Below, piece by piece: positions 26,650 through 35,652 of a DNA stretch of 50,214 nucleotides (its first letter is position 1; every line of letters starts with the position of its first letter). A model generated the notes under the pieces. That model ran no database searches and had not been told where the DNA came from. It saw only the letters and a list, made by a program, of their open reading frames with translations. Made by a program: the position numbers and the translations under genes. The stretch is from Roseobacter sp. (GTDB lineage Bacteria > Pseudomonadota > Alphaproteobacteria > Rhodobacterales > Rhodobacteraceae), in the NCBI GenBank assembly GCA_024636495.1, contig JAGXGZ010000054.1:1-50214 (forward strand), read 5' to 3'.

Positions 26650-28272
26650 CTAAAGGGTCGCGGCCAATTTGCGGAGCTCGAACTTCTGGATTTTTCCGGT
26701 CGATGTCTTTGGCAACTCTTGGAAAACAACCTTTTTGGGCGCTTTGAAACCGGCAAGTGTTTGACGGGCAAAGGCGATCATTTTGGCCTCGTCACCCTGC
26801 AATCCGGGCTTCAACTCGACAAAGGCGCAGGGAACCTCGCCCCATTTCTCGTCTGGTTTGGCGACAACGGCGGCCAGATTGACGTCCGGGTGTCCCATCA
26901 GCACGCCTTCAACCTCGACCGAGGAGATGTTTTCGCCACCCGAAATAATGATGTCTTTGGCGCGGTCGGCAATCTGCATGTAGCCGTTTGGATGCTGCAC
27001 TGCCAAATCACCCGAATGGAAATAACCGCCCTCAAACGCTTCCTTGGTGGCTTGGGGGTTCTTGTAATAGCCCTTCATCACGGCATTGCCACGGATCATG
27101 ATTTCGCCTTGGGTGGCACCGTCTTTGGCGACCTGTGCCATGTCCGTATCCAGAACGGTAATGTCTTCCATCATTGGCATGGGTACCCCTTGGCGCGCTT
27201 TCACGGCGGCACGGTCGGCACCTTGCAGCGCGTCCCACTCAGCGCTCCACAGACATTCGGTGACATGGCCATAGGTTTCAGTCAGCCCGTACACCTGCGT
27301 GACGTTGAACCCCAAGGCCTCGATCTTGGAAAGGGTCGCGGGGGCAGGGGGCGCACCGGCGGTAAAGACCTCGACCAGATGATCAAAGCTGCGCCGCTCG
27401 GCCTCGGACGCGTTGACCATCATGTTCAGCACGATAGGCGCACCGCCGAAATGGGTGACCCCTTCGTCCGCGATGGCGTTGTAGATCGCGGCGGCGGTGA
27501 TATCGCGGCAGCACACCAGCGTGCCACCCAGCAGGGGCATCATCCACGTGTGGTTCCATCCGTTGCAGTGAAACAGTGGTACGATCTGCATGAACACGGG
27601 CCGCATCACCATGCGCCAGCTGACCACGGTGCCCATCGTCATCAGATAAGCCCCACGGTGATGGTACACCACACCCTTTGGCCGACCTGTGGTGCCGGAA
27701 GTATAGTTCAGCGCAAGGCTTTCCCATTCATCTTGGGGCATGATCCATGGATAGGCCGGATCACCTTTGGCCAGCAGATCATCATAGATTATATGCCGTC
27801 CGGTTGCCGGATATCCCGCGCTGTCATCAGGCACTTCGACAATCAGGGGCGGCGTGTCTAGCGTGGCGCAAGCGGCCTCGGCGAGATCAATGAACTGGCT
27901 GTCAACCAGTGCAACTTTGGCTTCGCCGTGGTCAAGAATATAGGCGACAGTATCGACGTCCAGACGGGTGTTGATGGTATTCAGCACCGCGCCACAGGCT
28001 GGTACGCCGAAATGCGCCTCGGCCTGTGCGGGTACGTTGGGCAGCAAAGTTGCCACGACCTGACCCGACGCGACGCCCATCGCGGCCAGCGCTGATGCAA
28101 GCCGGGTGCAGCGCGTGTGATATTGCGCATAGGTGACGCGGTGATCACCATAGGATACCGCCAAAACGTCGGGAAACACATGGGCGGCACGTTGCAAATG
28201 CGAAAGCGGGCTAAGCGGCACATAGTTGGCGCGGCATTTGTCCAGACCTTCTTCGTTTGTCATCCACCCCAT
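26650..28272 (-). CDS. AMP-forming acyl-CoA synthetase
   Basis: The 540-residue enzyme activates a carboxylic acid to its CoA thioester. It has the adenylate-forming motifs LNYTSGTTGRPKGVVYHHRG (about 180-200), VYGLTETYGHVTEC, YFHSGDLAV and the C-terminal lysine in LPKTSTGKIQKFELRK. The sequence HFGVPACGAVLNTINTRLD and VPLFHCNGWNHTWMMPLLGGT place it in the branch that includes plant AAE/benzoate- or medium-chain-acid-CoA ligases; the exact acid is unknown. It does not look like the roseobacter DmdB. The ATG at 28272 follows GGGAGG; the frame opens at 28293. It is divergent from a DMT transporter gene. Confidence 0.9.
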   Translation of the reverse strand: MGWMTNEEGLDKCRANYVPLSPLSHLQRAAHVFPDVLAVSYGDHRVTYAQYHTRCTRLASALAAMGVASGQVVATLLPNVPAQAEAHFGVPACGAVLNTINTRLDVDTVAYILDHGEAKVALVDSQFIDLAEAACATLDTPPLIVEVPDDSAGYPATGRHIIYDDLLAKGDPAYPWIMPQDEWESLALNYTSGTTGRPKGVVYHHRGAYLMTMGTVVSWRMVMRPVFMQIVPLFHCNGWNHTWMMPLLGGTLVCCRDITAAAIYNAIADEGVTHFGGAPIVLNMMVNASEAERRSFDHLVEVFTAGAPPAPATLSKIEALGFNVTQVYGLTETYGHVTECLWSAEWDALQGADRAAVKARQGVPMPMMEDITVLDTDMAQVAKDGATQGEIMIRGNAVMKGYYKNPQATKEAFEGGYFHSGDLAVQHPNGYMQIADRAKDIIISGGENISSVEVEGVLMGHPDVNLAAVVAKPDEKWGEVPCAFVELKPGLQGDEAKMIAFARQTLAGFKAPKKVVFQELPKTSTGKIQKFELRKLAATL

Positions 28273-28369
28273 GGCGTATCCTCCCGCATTCATGAATATT
28301 TGCGCTTGAGTATTGCGTTAGTAGGGTGAAGTTGAAAGTAGGAAACACGGCAACCCAAAGGAAGATTTT

Positions 28370-29302
28370 GTGACCCAGTCGACGGTAAGGCCCGGAGCCG
28401 CAGCTTTGACCGTCTTGGCAGGCATGGCGTGTTTGGGTCTGACCGATAATTTCGTCCCGTATCTGACAGATCGTGGATCGCTTTGGCAGTTTCACATGTT
28501 GCGCGGTGCGATGGCTTTGGCCTTGATAGCTGCATTTGCGGTATTGGGGTTTGGCCGTTTGCGCCCCAAAAGACTGACGGCGGTCTTTGGGCGCAGTGTT
28601 TTTACGGCAGGTGCGATGCTGATCTACTTTGGCTGCCTCGCGGTTTTGCCGATTGGCGTGGTGGTTGCAGGGCTGTTCACATCGCCGCTGTTCGTGCTGC
28701 TGATTTCGGTCGTGTTTCAGGGCAAACGCGTCGGCCTTTGGCGCATCTTTGCAGTGGCGATCGGGTTTGTGGGCGCTGTGCTGGTGATCCAACCCGATCC
28801 ATCAGCGCTAGAGCCGGTGGCCTTTATGCCGATTGTTGCCGCTATCCTATATGCAATCGGGGCGGTTGCGACCCGCGCTTGGTGCGAGGGGGAAACGACC
28901 CTGACGCTCACGGCCGGGTTTTTTGCGATGTTGGCCCTGTTCGGCACCTTGGGTGTGCTGATTTTACCAACGGGTGGACCGCTTGGACCGGAAGGTTTTG
29001 TGTTTCGTGGATGGGTCCCGTTGGACGGCGGATTGCTGTTTTGGACTGCGGTCCAAGCTGTTGGGTCGCTTGCCGGTATTGCGCTGATTTTTCGTGGCTA
29101 CCAACTGGGCGAGGCCGGGCAGGTTGCCGTGTTCGAATACTCTCTGCTGGTTTTTGCCAGCTTCTGGGCTTGGGTTTTGTGGGACCAGAATGTGACATTA
29201 ATCGGGGCCTTCGGCATGGTGCTGATCGCAGGTGCGGGCACAATCATTGCGTTGCGGTCGGACGCACCGTTGCCCCTGCGCGGCCCCAGAGTGCCAGAAT
29301 AA
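28370..29302 (+). CDS. DMT-superfamily transporter (EamA type)
   Basis: The 310-residue integral membrane protein has about ten hydrophobic helices in two EamA repeats (for example ALIAAFAVLGFGRL, IYFGCLAVLPIGVVVAGLF, IFAVAIGFVGAVLVIQPDP, and in the second half FGMVLIAGAGTIIAL). Members export amino acids, metabolites or drugs across the inner membrane; substrate unknown. The start is a GTG with AAGGAAG at good distance. A small sulfotransferase gene begins 10 bases after the stop, suggesting that the two are co-transcribed. It is divergent from the acyl-CoA synthetase. Confidence 0.9.
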   Translation: MTQSTVRPGAAALTVLAGMACLGLTDNFVPYLTDRGSLWQFHMLRGAMALALIAAFAVLGFGRLRPKRLTAVFGRSVFTAGAMLIYFGCLAVLPIGVVVAGLFTSPLFVLLISVVFQGKRVGLWRIFAVAIGFVGAVLVIQPDPSALEPVAFMPIVAAILYAIGAVATRAWCEGETTLTLTAGFFAMLALFGTLGVLILPTGGPLGPEGFVFRGWVPLDGGLLFWTAVQAVGSLAGIALIFRGYQLGEAGQVAVFEYSLLVFASFWAWVLWDQNVTLIGAFGMVLIAGAGTIIALRSDAPLPLRGPRVPE

Positions 29303-29312
29303 TGGTGGCACC

Positions 29313-29969
29313 ATGATTATCAGCAGGGGCCGTAATTATATCTTTGTGCACATCCCAAAAACCGGTGGCACATCGATGGCACTGGCGCTGGAAAGCCGTG
29401 CGATGAAAGACGACATCATGCTGGGTGACACGCCCAAAGCGGTAAAGCGGCGCAAACGGCTTCGGGATATGCCGGCGGCGGGCAGGCTTTGGAAGCATTC
29501 GACCTTGGCCGATATCGAAGGCGTGGTGACCCGCGCAGAGTTTGAACAGATGTTTACCTTTGCCCTTGTCCGCAATCCCTGGGACCGGATCGTCAGCCTT
29601 TACCATTGGCTGCGCGTCCAAACGTTTGATCATCCCATGGTGGGCTTGGCAAAGGAAAACAACTTTGCGGGTTTTCTGAAAACACCGGCCTTACAAAATA
29701 GCCTGATCCAAGCGCCCTATGCGGCATATCTGCGTGATGGTGCGGGGGACGAGCACTGCAATCTGTTCATCCGTCTTGAGCATTTCACCCAAGACGCTAC
29801 CCCATTGTTCGATCATCTGGGGTTCGAGCTGACGTTGCCGCTTGAGAACGCGTCAGATCGTGCGCAGTCTTTCCAATCCTATTACACGGATGACTTGCGG
29901 GAAATCGTGGACCAGACCTGTGCAGTCGACATTGCCCGCTTTGGGTACAACTTTGACGACACACCATAG
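29313..29969 (+). CDS. Sulfotransferase-family protein
   Basis: The protein has 218 residues. The 5'-phosphosulfate binding loop is visible at the start (YIFVHIPKTGGTSMALALES) and the 3'-phosphate motif as FALVRNPWDRIVSLYHWLR, both typical of Sulfotransfer_2-type enzymes that use PAPS to sulfate sugars or other hydroxyls. The C-terminal part includes LFIRLEHFTQDATPLFDHLG and the acidic stretch near the end, ending in a conserved-looking RFGYNFDD. The acceptor is unknown. I chose the ATG at 29313; the frame also opens at 29232 inside the transporter gene. Proximity to a DMT exporter suggests a shared transcript. Confidence 0.87.
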   Translation: MIISRGRNYIFVHIPKTGGTSMALALESRAMKDDIMLGDTPKAVKRRKRLRDMPAAGRLWKHSTLADIEGVVTRAEFEQMFTFALVRNPWDRIVSLYHWLRVQTFDHPMVGLAKENNFAGFLKTPALQNSLIQAPYAAYLRDGAGDEHCNLFIRLEHFTQDATPLFDHLGFELTLPLENASDRAQSFQSYYTDDLREIVDQTCAVDIARFGYNFDDTP

Positions 29970-30177
29970 AAATCGCACAATGGTTAACCGAGGGTTGTCG
30001 GATTGTCGCCCGTTGGAGTGGCAATGAGGGTCTCACTTGTTTGATTGACGCCCAAAAATCACCAATGCCCTGAAATAAACTCTATTTAGACGATCTGCCG
30101 CCATCCGAATCGTTCCTTATCAAACCTGTAGACGAGGTGCCGAAGGTTTTGGCGTTAGACCATGGGGATGGAAAGAC
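29970..30177. other. Gap between sulfotransferase and Hint-like genes
   Basis: This 208-base stretch must hold the promoter of the Hint-like gene. It contains an AT-rich TAAACTCTATTTAGA segment near 30076-30090 that could form a -10 region. I see no strong hairpin or other gene. Confidence 0.4.
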
Positions 30178-30849
30178 ATGTTTGGTTGGAGAATTAAAGC
30201 GGAGCGGATGAACTACCGTGCGGCCGAGATGTCGGGAGCGTATGATGGCGGTCTGGAGGCTGCTACACACGGATTGATGGCCGGCACGCGGGTTGCGTCG
30301 ATGATGGGGTGGCGCGGCGTTGAATCGCTTGCAAAGGGTGATATGGTCCTGACCTTTGATAACGGCATGCAAGAAGTTCTGGATGTGCGTCGGGTGACAA
30401 TCAATCTTGATGCGGCGGAAGATGATCAGGCACTTTGGCCTGTGATCGTCCCCCCAGAAGCTTTGGGCAACAAAGAAAAGCTGACACTTTTGCCCGACCA
30501 GGGCGTGATGCTGGAATGCGAGGCGGCCAGCGACTTTCAAGGCGATCCTTTCGCAGTTGTTGCGGCGCAAACGCTTGTTGGCGTGCGTGGCGTTCACCGC
30601 GCCTCTCCGGTCACACGGATCGAACTGATCTCTATCTCCTTCTCTGAAGATCAGGTGATCTATGCCGAAGGCGGGGCGCTGATCTTGTGTCCGGCACTCA
30701 CGACCACGCTTGACCGGTTGCTGCACGGAACTGAGACAGCATATGGAATGCTGAACTTCGAAGATGCAGCATATCTGGTTAATTGTTTCGATCTGGAACA
30801 AAGCCAAGCCGAAAATCTGGGGTTTCCGGATATGGTCGAAGCGATCTGA
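30178..30849 (+). CDS. Hint-domain-like protein lacking the N-terminal cysteine
   Basis: The 223-residue protein has the roseobacter Hint_2-type layout. The segment GLMAGTRVASMMGWRGVESLAKGDMVLTFDNGMQEV (about 32-67) lines up with the block A and B stretch of Hedgehog/intein domains (xGTxI-T-G--VE-L--GD-V-T-D-G-Q-V). A later segment VVAAQTLVGVRGVHRASP and the C-terminal ILCPALTTTLDRLL complete the domain. In active Hint domains the first residue is Cys or Ser followed by FxxGT; here the residues before AGTRV are HGLM, so self-splicing or cleavage is unlikely. Its role is unknown; related roseobacter proteins carry this domain at the end of large adhesins. Confidence 0.7.
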   Translation: MFGWRIKAERMNYRAAEMSGAYDGGLEAATHGLMAGTRVASMMGWRGVESLAKGDMVLTFDNGMQEVLDVRRVTINLDAAEDDQALWPVIVPPEALGNKEKLTLLPDQGVMLECEAASDFQGDPFAVVAAQTLVGVRGVHRASPVTRIELISISFSEDQVIYAEGGALILCPALTTTLDRLLHGTETAYGMLNFEDAAYLVNCFDLEQSQAENLGFPDMVEAI

Positions 30850-31164
30850 TCTGCGACAACTCCGGTGCGTCGTTGACGGCAAAATGCTAAGTTTCCAACT
30901 AACTTGCCCGCGCGCGTCAAGAGGCCCCTTGGTCAGTATCCCCAATTTGGTTCAAATGGATCAAAACTCTACCGGGCAGATATGGTTGGCGCTTTTGGAT
31001 GTTTGCTTGTCGCGGAAAGGGACTTGACCCAAATCGACTGGCATTTTCACTAAATGTATCAGATTCCCGCCGATCTGGCAGCGACTGTTTTGGTCTTTCA
31101 AATACAAAACAGCCCATTCATCGGAACGGGCTGTTTCATGGTTTAGCATTGTCGTCACGTCGTC
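30850..31164 (-). other. Non-coding gap between convergent Hint-like and fadB genes, with terminator
   Basis: This 315-base stretch has no plausible gene; short open frames on both strands lack ribosome sites and family likeness. The clear element is the terminator at 31107-31136 for the minus-strand beta-oxidation genes. The remainder shows no notable repeat. Confidence 0.6.
31107..31136 (-). terminator. Intrinsic terminator of the beta-oxidation operon
   Basis: On the minus strand AAACAGCCC pairs with GGGCTGTTT across a 12-base loop and is followed by TTGTATTT, about 30 bases past the fadB stop. Confidence 0.8.
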
Positions 31165-33366
31165 TTACGCGGCTTTGGCACCGGGGCCAAAGCGGCCATA
31201 GAACGTCTGCCCCTTGTCCGCCATTTCACGCAGTAGATCAGGACATTTGAACCGGTCGCCGAACTGCTCGGTCAACTGGTCACATCGCTCCGCTGCATAA
31301 GGCGCGCCTAGGATATCAAGCCAGCTGAACGGACCACCGGACCAAGGCGCAAAGCCCCAGCCAAGGATCGCACCCACGTCACCCTCGCGGATGTCTTCGA
31401 GAACGCCTTCTTCCAGTGCGCGCACCGCCTCAAGGACCTGGACGAACATCAGACGGTCCTGCACATCGCGCAGGTCGGGCTGTTCATCGGCCAGTGGGAA
31501 CTTGTCGTGCATCCCCTTCCAGTATCCTTGACGCTTGCCCTTATCGTCATAGTCAAAGAAACCAGCGTTGGCTTTGCGACCCAGACGGCCCAGATCTTCC
31601 ATCCAGAAAATCAGATCATCCGCTTGGCTTGCGGGATAGGCATTGCCCATTGCGGCCTTGGTCGCGCGGGCAATCTTGGCCCCCAGATCAATCGATGTCT
31701 CGTCGGTCAATTGTACGGGGCCAACGGGGAAGCCCAGCAATTGTGCCGCGTGATCAACCAGTTGTGGGGCGACCCCTTCGGTGATCATCCGCGCGCCTTC
31801 GTTGGCATAAGGGATGATGCAGCGGTTGGCATAGAAGAACCGCGCATCGTTAACCACGATGGGTGTCTTGCGGATCTGGCGCACGTAATCCAGCGATTTG
31901 GCCACGGCGCGGTCCCCGGTTTCCTTGCCTTTGATGATCTCGACCAGCAACATCTTTTCGACAGGTGAAAAGAAGTGGATGCCGATGAACTGATCTGGAC
32001 GAGAAGACGCATTGGCCAGTTCCGTGATCGGCAAGGTCGAGGTGTTGGAGGCAAAGATGCAATCCGCAGGAATCACGGCTTCGACGCGCTTAGTCATCTC
32101 GGCTTTCACCTTGGGGTCCTCAAAGACTGCCTCGATGATCAGATCGCAGCCTTTCAGCGCGTCCAGATCGGTGGTCGCGGTGATCAGGTTCAAGGCGGCC
32201 TGCTTCTTCTCTTCGGTGGATTTGCGACGGGCAATGCCCTTGTCAAAGAAAGTCGCGGAATAGGCTTTGCCCTTATCTGCGGCTTCTTGGGTCTGGTCGA
32301 TCAGCACCACTTCGATACCGGCCTGAACCGACACCAGCGTGATGCCTGCCCCCATCATGCCCGCGCCCAAAACGCCCAGCTTTTTGACGCGCTGGTCTGG
32401 CACGCCTTCGGGGCGCACAGCGCCTTTTTCCAAGGCTTCCTTGTTCAGGAACAGTGACCGGATCATCGCCGAAGATGACGGGTTCATCAGGATATTGGTG
32501 AACCAGCGCGCCTCGATTTTCAGTGCTGTATCGAAAGGCACAAGTGCGCCTTCATAGACGGCACTCAACAGCGCTTTGGCCGCAGGGAACGCGCCTTGGG
32601 TCTTGCCGTTGACCATGGCGTTGGCCCCGACAAAGGTCATGAAACCCGCAGGGTGATAGGGCGCGCCGCCGGGCATCTTGTATCCCTTGGCATCCCACGG
32701 TTTCAGGATGTCGGCGTCTTTGGCGTTCAAAACCCATTCTTTCGCGGCGGCGACCGGATCGGCAACAACCTCGTCGATCAGGCCCGCAGATTTCGCGGCA
32801 GCAGGGGCGACCATCTTGCCTTCAAGCAAGAAGGGCGAGGCCCCCATCGCGCCCAGCTTGCGCGTCAGACGGGTCGTGCCGCCCGCGCCGGGGAAAATAC
32901 CGACCAGAATTTCTGGCAGGCCGATGCGCGCCTTGGGGTTGTCCGCCACGAAAATGCGGTGCGTGGCCAGTGGCAGTTCCAGACCAATTCCAGCGGCAGT
33001 ACCGGGCAGTGCTGACGCAATCGGCTTGCCGCCCTTGTTGGTCTTGGCGTCCATGCCAGCGCGTTCGATCTTGCGCAGCAGGGCGTGCATTTGCATCGTA
33101 CCCTCGAACAGCCCTTTGGCGGGATCATCGCCTGCGTCTTCCTTCATCTTGGCAAGCAGGTTCAGGTCCATCCCGCCTGCGAACGATCCGTCCTTGCCGG
33201 ATGTGATAACGGCACCCTTGATGCCATCGTCTGACAAAACAGTGTCGATGATGGCGTCCAGTTCAGATAACCCTTCGATCGACATGACATTCATGGATTT
33301 TCCGGGCACGTCCCAGGTGATGATAGCGACACCATCGGCGTCTGTCTTCATTGTAAAGTCGGTCAT
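31165..33366 (-). CDS. fadB: Fatty-acid oxidation multifunctional protein (enoyl-CoA hydratase / 3-hydroxyacyl-CoA dehydrogenase)
   Basis: The 733-residue enzyme carries out hydration and the second oxidation of beta-oxidation. The crotonase domain (about 1-200) keeps both catalytic glutamates, in GIGLELPLA (E130) and GLPEILVG (E152). The 3-hydroxyacyl-CoA dehydrogenase part begins with the NAD motif GVLGAGMMGAGI and has the HFFSPV catalytic His region and ETSIDLGAK further on. Length and the short linker match FadB/FadJ of alphaproteobacteria; FadJ is an alternative name. The ATG at 33366 follows TAGGGAGAG. It is the last gene of a run with fadA upstream, and the terminator at 31107-31136 ends it. 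Confidence 0.93.
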   Translation of the reverse strand: MTDFTMKTDADGVAIITWDVPGKSMNVMSIEGLSELDAIIDTVLSDDGIKGAVITSGKDGSFAGGMDLNLLAKMKEDAGDDPAKGLFEGTMQMHALLRKIERAGMDAKTNKGGKPIASALPGTAAGIGLELPLATHRIFVADNPKARIGLPEILVGIFPGAGGTTRLTRKLGAMGASPFLLEGKMVAPAAAKSAGLIDEVVADPVAAAKEWVLNAKDADILKPWDAKGYKMPGGAPYHPAGFMTFVGANAMVNGKTQGAFPAAKALLSAVYEGALVPFDTALKIEARWFTNILMNPSSSAMIRSLFLNKEALEKGAVRPEGVPDQRVKKLGVLGAGMMGAGITLVSVQAGIEVVLIDQTQEAADKGKAYSATFFDKGIARRKSTEEKKQAALNLITATTDLDALKGCDLIIEAVFEDPKVKAEMTKRVEAVIPADCIFASNTSTLPITELANASSRPDQFIGIHFFSPVEKMLLVEIIKGKETGDRAVAKSLDYVRQIRKTPIVVNDARFFYANRCIIPYANEGARMITEGVAPQLVDHAAQLLGFPVGPVQLTDETSIDLGAKIARATKAAMGNAYPASQADDLIFWMEDLGRLGRKANAGFFDYDDKGKRQGYWKGMHDKFPLADEQPDLRDVQDRLMFVQVLEAVRALEEGVLEDIREGDVGAILGWGFAPWSGGPFSWLDILGAPYAAERCDQLTEQFGDRFKCPDLLREMADKGQTFYGRFGPGAKAA

Positions 33367-33391
33367 TTCTCTCTCCCTAATCTGGAGTGTG

Positions 33392-33691
33392 TTACGAGCG
33401 CTGAGGCGTGTAATCAGCGAATTTCTCAAGCAGCGAGCGGATCAATTCGATCGTCGCTTTCGGGCCATCAGCGCAATCTTCCTCGCTCAGCAGGATCCGC
33501 TTGGAGGTGTCGAAACTCTCGCGATCAAAGCTGTCGCTGGGATCATTGCGGTGCTTGAAGAACAACGGCGGTGCATCTTGGTACAAGCGGACATAGGCAC
33601 CGCCCCGTTCGATTTTGACCTTCAGATCCTTCAGGCCCTTTTTCGGGGCCATCTCGGCGATGGCAAGAAACGGATGTGGTTGATCGGTCAT
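33392..33691 (-). CDS. Uncharacterised 99-residue protein coupled to the thiolase gene
   Basis: The ATG overlaps the thiolase stop by one base (TGATG), so translation is probably coupled, and fadB follows 25 bases downstream. The product begins MTDQPHPFLAIAEMAPKKGL and continues LKVKIERGGAYVRLYQDAPPLF; the rest is charged, with an aromatic KHRNDPSDSFDRESFDTSKRI stretch cut here for length and a helical tail. No membrane segment or signal is seen. I do not recognise a family. Its place between the thiolase and the multifunctional protein suggests a role in fatty-acid oxidation, perhaps as an assembly or regulatory partner, which is inference from position only. Confidence 0.75.
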   Translation of the reverse strand: MTDQPHPFLAIAEMAPKKGLKDLKVKIERGGAYVRLYQDAPPLFFKHRNDPSDSFDRESFDTSKRILLSEEDCADGPKATIELIRSLLEKFADYTPQRS

Positions 33692-34902
33692 CACACGCGC
33701 TCGATTATTGTGGCGGCACCCATGCCGGATGCAATGCACAGCGTGGCCATACCGACTTCTTTGTCCGCGCGCTCAAGCTCGTCCAGCAGCGTGCCGATGA
33801 TCATCGCACCGGTCGCGCCCAAAGGGTGCCCCATGGCAATGGAGCCACCGTTGACGTTGACCTTGCTGTCATCCACATCAAAGGCCTGCATGAACCGCAT
33901 GACCACAGCCGCAAAGGCTTCGTTGACTTCGAACAGGTCGATGTCGCCGATCTTCATACCGTTATCGGCCAGAATTTTCTCGGTCACGGGCACGGGGCCT
34001 GTCAACATAATCGTCGGATCGGTGCCGATCTTGGCGGTAGCACGGATGCGGGCGCGTGGCTTGAGGCCGTATTTCTCGCCAAACTCCTTGTTGCCGATCA
34101 ATACAGCCGCGGCACCGTCAACAATACCCGAGGAATTCCCCGCGTGGTGGATGTGGTTGATCTTTTCCAGATGCGGATATTTCATCAGCGCGATCTTGTC
34201 GAAGCCGGGCATGACTTCGCCCATCTGCTGGAACGCGGGGTTCAGCGCGCCAAGCGACTGCATATCAGTCTGTGGGCGCATGTATTCGTCATGGCTGAGG
34301 ATCGACAAACCGTTCTGGTCTTTGATGTCGATGACGGACTTGGCAAAGCGGCCTTCGTCCCACGCCATTTTCGCGCGCTGCTGCGATTTCACGGCCAACT
34401 GATCGGCCTGTTCACGCGTAAAACCGTATTCGGTGGCAATGATGTCTGCCGAAATACCCTGTGGGACAAAGTATTTTTCCATTGCCAACGTCGGATCAAC
34501 GGCAATCGCGGCCCCGTCGCTGCCCATGGGGACGCGGCCCATCATCTCGACACCACCAGCGATATAGGCCATGCCCGCGCCGCCTTTGACTTGGTTCGCC
34601 GCTAAATTCACAGCTTCCATGCCAGAAGCACAGAAACGGTTGATGGCAAGGCCCGGAATGCGTTCATCCAGATCGGACGCCAACACGGCCGAGCGCGCAA
34701 GACAGCCGCCCTGTTCCATGACTTGCGTCACGTTTCCCCAGATCACATCCTCGACGGCGTGGCCTTCAAGGTTGTTGCGTTCTTTGAGTGCATTCAGCGT
34801 CAGTGCGGACAAGCGCAAGGATGTCAATTCGTGCAGCGCACCATCGGCACGGCCCTTGCCACGCGGGGTGCGCAATGCGTCATAGATATAGGCTTCGGTC
34901 AT
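33691..34902 (-). CDS. fadA: Acetyl-CoA C-acyltransferase (3-ketoacyl-CoA thiolase)
   Basis: The enzyme cleaves 3-ketoacyl-CoA with CoA to acetyl-CoA and a shortened acyl-CoA. The 403-residue thiolase shows the acyl-accepting cysteine in INRFCASGMEAVN (C91), the signature NVNGGSIAMGHPLGATGAMI with the catalytic His, and the final Cys motif in ATLCIASGMGAATIIE. A GGGAGA ribosome site precedes the ATG. It lies 18 bases after the GST gene and overlaps the 99-residue gene. Its partner FadB is encoded just downstream, so the two form the trifunctional complex in the cytoplasm. Confidence 0.94.
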   Translation of the reverse strand: MTEAYIYDALRTPRGKGRADGALHELTSLRLSALTLNALKERNNLEGHAVEDVIWGNVTQVMEQGGCLARSAVLASDLDERIPGLAINRFCASGMEAVNLAANQVKGGAGMAYIAGGVEMMGRVPMGSDGAAIAVDPTLAMEKYFVPQGISADIIATEYGFTREQADQLAVKSQQRAKMAWDEGRFAKSVIDIKDQNGLSILSHDEYMRPQTDMQSLGALNPAFQQMGEVMPGFDKIALMKYPHLEKINHIHHAGNSSGIVDGAAAVLIGNKEFGEKYGLKPRARIRATAKIGTDPTIMLTGPVPVTEKILADNGMKIGDIDLFEVNEAFAAVVMRFMQAFDVDDSKVNVNGGSIAMGHPLGATGAMIIGTLLDELERADKEVGMATLCIASGMGAATIIERV

Positions 34903-34920
34903 CAGATGTCTCCCTTGAAT

Positions 34921-35559
34921 TCAGGCGCGGTCAGCGGGGCTGCCGGGCATCAGGTCGTAGGGGGCTTTCCAGCCCGGTGTGTCGCTTAGACGCGTTAACC
35001 ACGCGTCGATATGGGGCCAATCCTGGCGGTCAAAGCCGAAAGGCTCGGGGTAATACAGGTAGCCGCAGCAGCTGAGATCGGCGTTGGTGATCCCATCGCC
35101 GACGATCCAATCGCGTCCTGCAAGATGATCGTTCAATACGCCATATGCCGCTGCCAGACGCCCTTGCATGAAACTGATCACTTCCTTTGGCCGCTTGTCT
35201 TCGGGCAGGAAGTTCATCAAAAACCGGATCATACCTGCGTTCGAGCTTAGTTTGTGATTGTCCCACAGCACCCAACGCAGGATCTGACGGCGCTCGTCCG
35301 CATCCTTGCCGCCAAATTTACCGGATTTTTCGGACACGTAGTCTTGGATAACCCCTGACTGGGTCAGGCGAATATCGCCGTCAATCATGACGGGGGCTTC
35401 ACCCATTTCGTTCACGGACAGTCTGTATTCAGGGCTGCGGGTTTCACCGCCAAAGAAATCCACTTTAACGGGATCCCAAGCTAGGCCGGACAGTTCCAAA
35501 GCGAGGGCTGCTTTATAGGCATTTCCGCTCTCGCCAAAGCAATGCAGTTTGATCGTCAT
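34921..35559 (-). CDS. Glutathione S-transferase family protein
   Basis: The 212-residue protein has the two-domain GST fold. The N-terminal thioredoxin-like domain includes KLHCFGESGNAYKAALALE (with Ser as the likely catalytic residue) and NEMGEAPVMIDGD followed by LTQSGVIQDYV, which binds the glutathione gamma-glutamyl part. The C-terminal helical domain contains the N-capping motif ITNADLSCCGYL. The substrate is unknown. The ATG at 35559 follows GGGAGG; the frame opens at 35580. It is the first gene before fadA, so it may remove reactive products of fatty-acid oxidation; that is inference from position. Confidence 0.88.
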   Translation of the reverse strand: MTIKLHCFGESGNAYKAALALELSGLAWDPVKVDFFGGETRSPEYRLSVNEMGEAPVMIDGDIRLTQSGVIQDYVSEKSGKFGGKDADERRQILRWVLWDNHKLSSNAGMIRFLMNFLPEDKRPKEVISFMQGRLAAAYGVLNDHLAGRDWIVGDGITNADLSCCGYLYYPEPFGFDRQDWPHIDAWLTRLSDTPGWKAPYDLMPGSPADRA

Positions 35560-35598
35560 GGTTAACCTCCCTTGGGTCATTTTTTATCTTCGAGCAGA

Positions 35599-35652
35599 GT
35601 GGGGGTTTTACTCCCCCACACCCCCGTGGAGTTTATCTGGCAAAATGAAGTC
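35599..35652. repeat. Intergenic hairpin repeat upstream of the GST gene
   Basis: GTGGGGG at 35599-35605 pairs with CCCCCAC at 35613-35619, followed by CCCCCGTGGAGTTTATCTGG and CAAAATGAAG. It lies in the 289-base gap between the 70-residue gene and the GST gene and is the same kind of module as at 6161-6210 and 9998-10060. The rest of that gap, to 35848, shows no gene. Confidence 0.55.

Noticed and set aside
26650..28272. Identification of the acyl-CoA synthetase as DmdB
   Set aside because: The motifs around HFGVPACGAVLNTINTRLD and FHCNGWNHTWM are those of the AAE/medium-chain branch; DmdB sequences of roseobacters look different, and no other DMSP demethylation gene is present.
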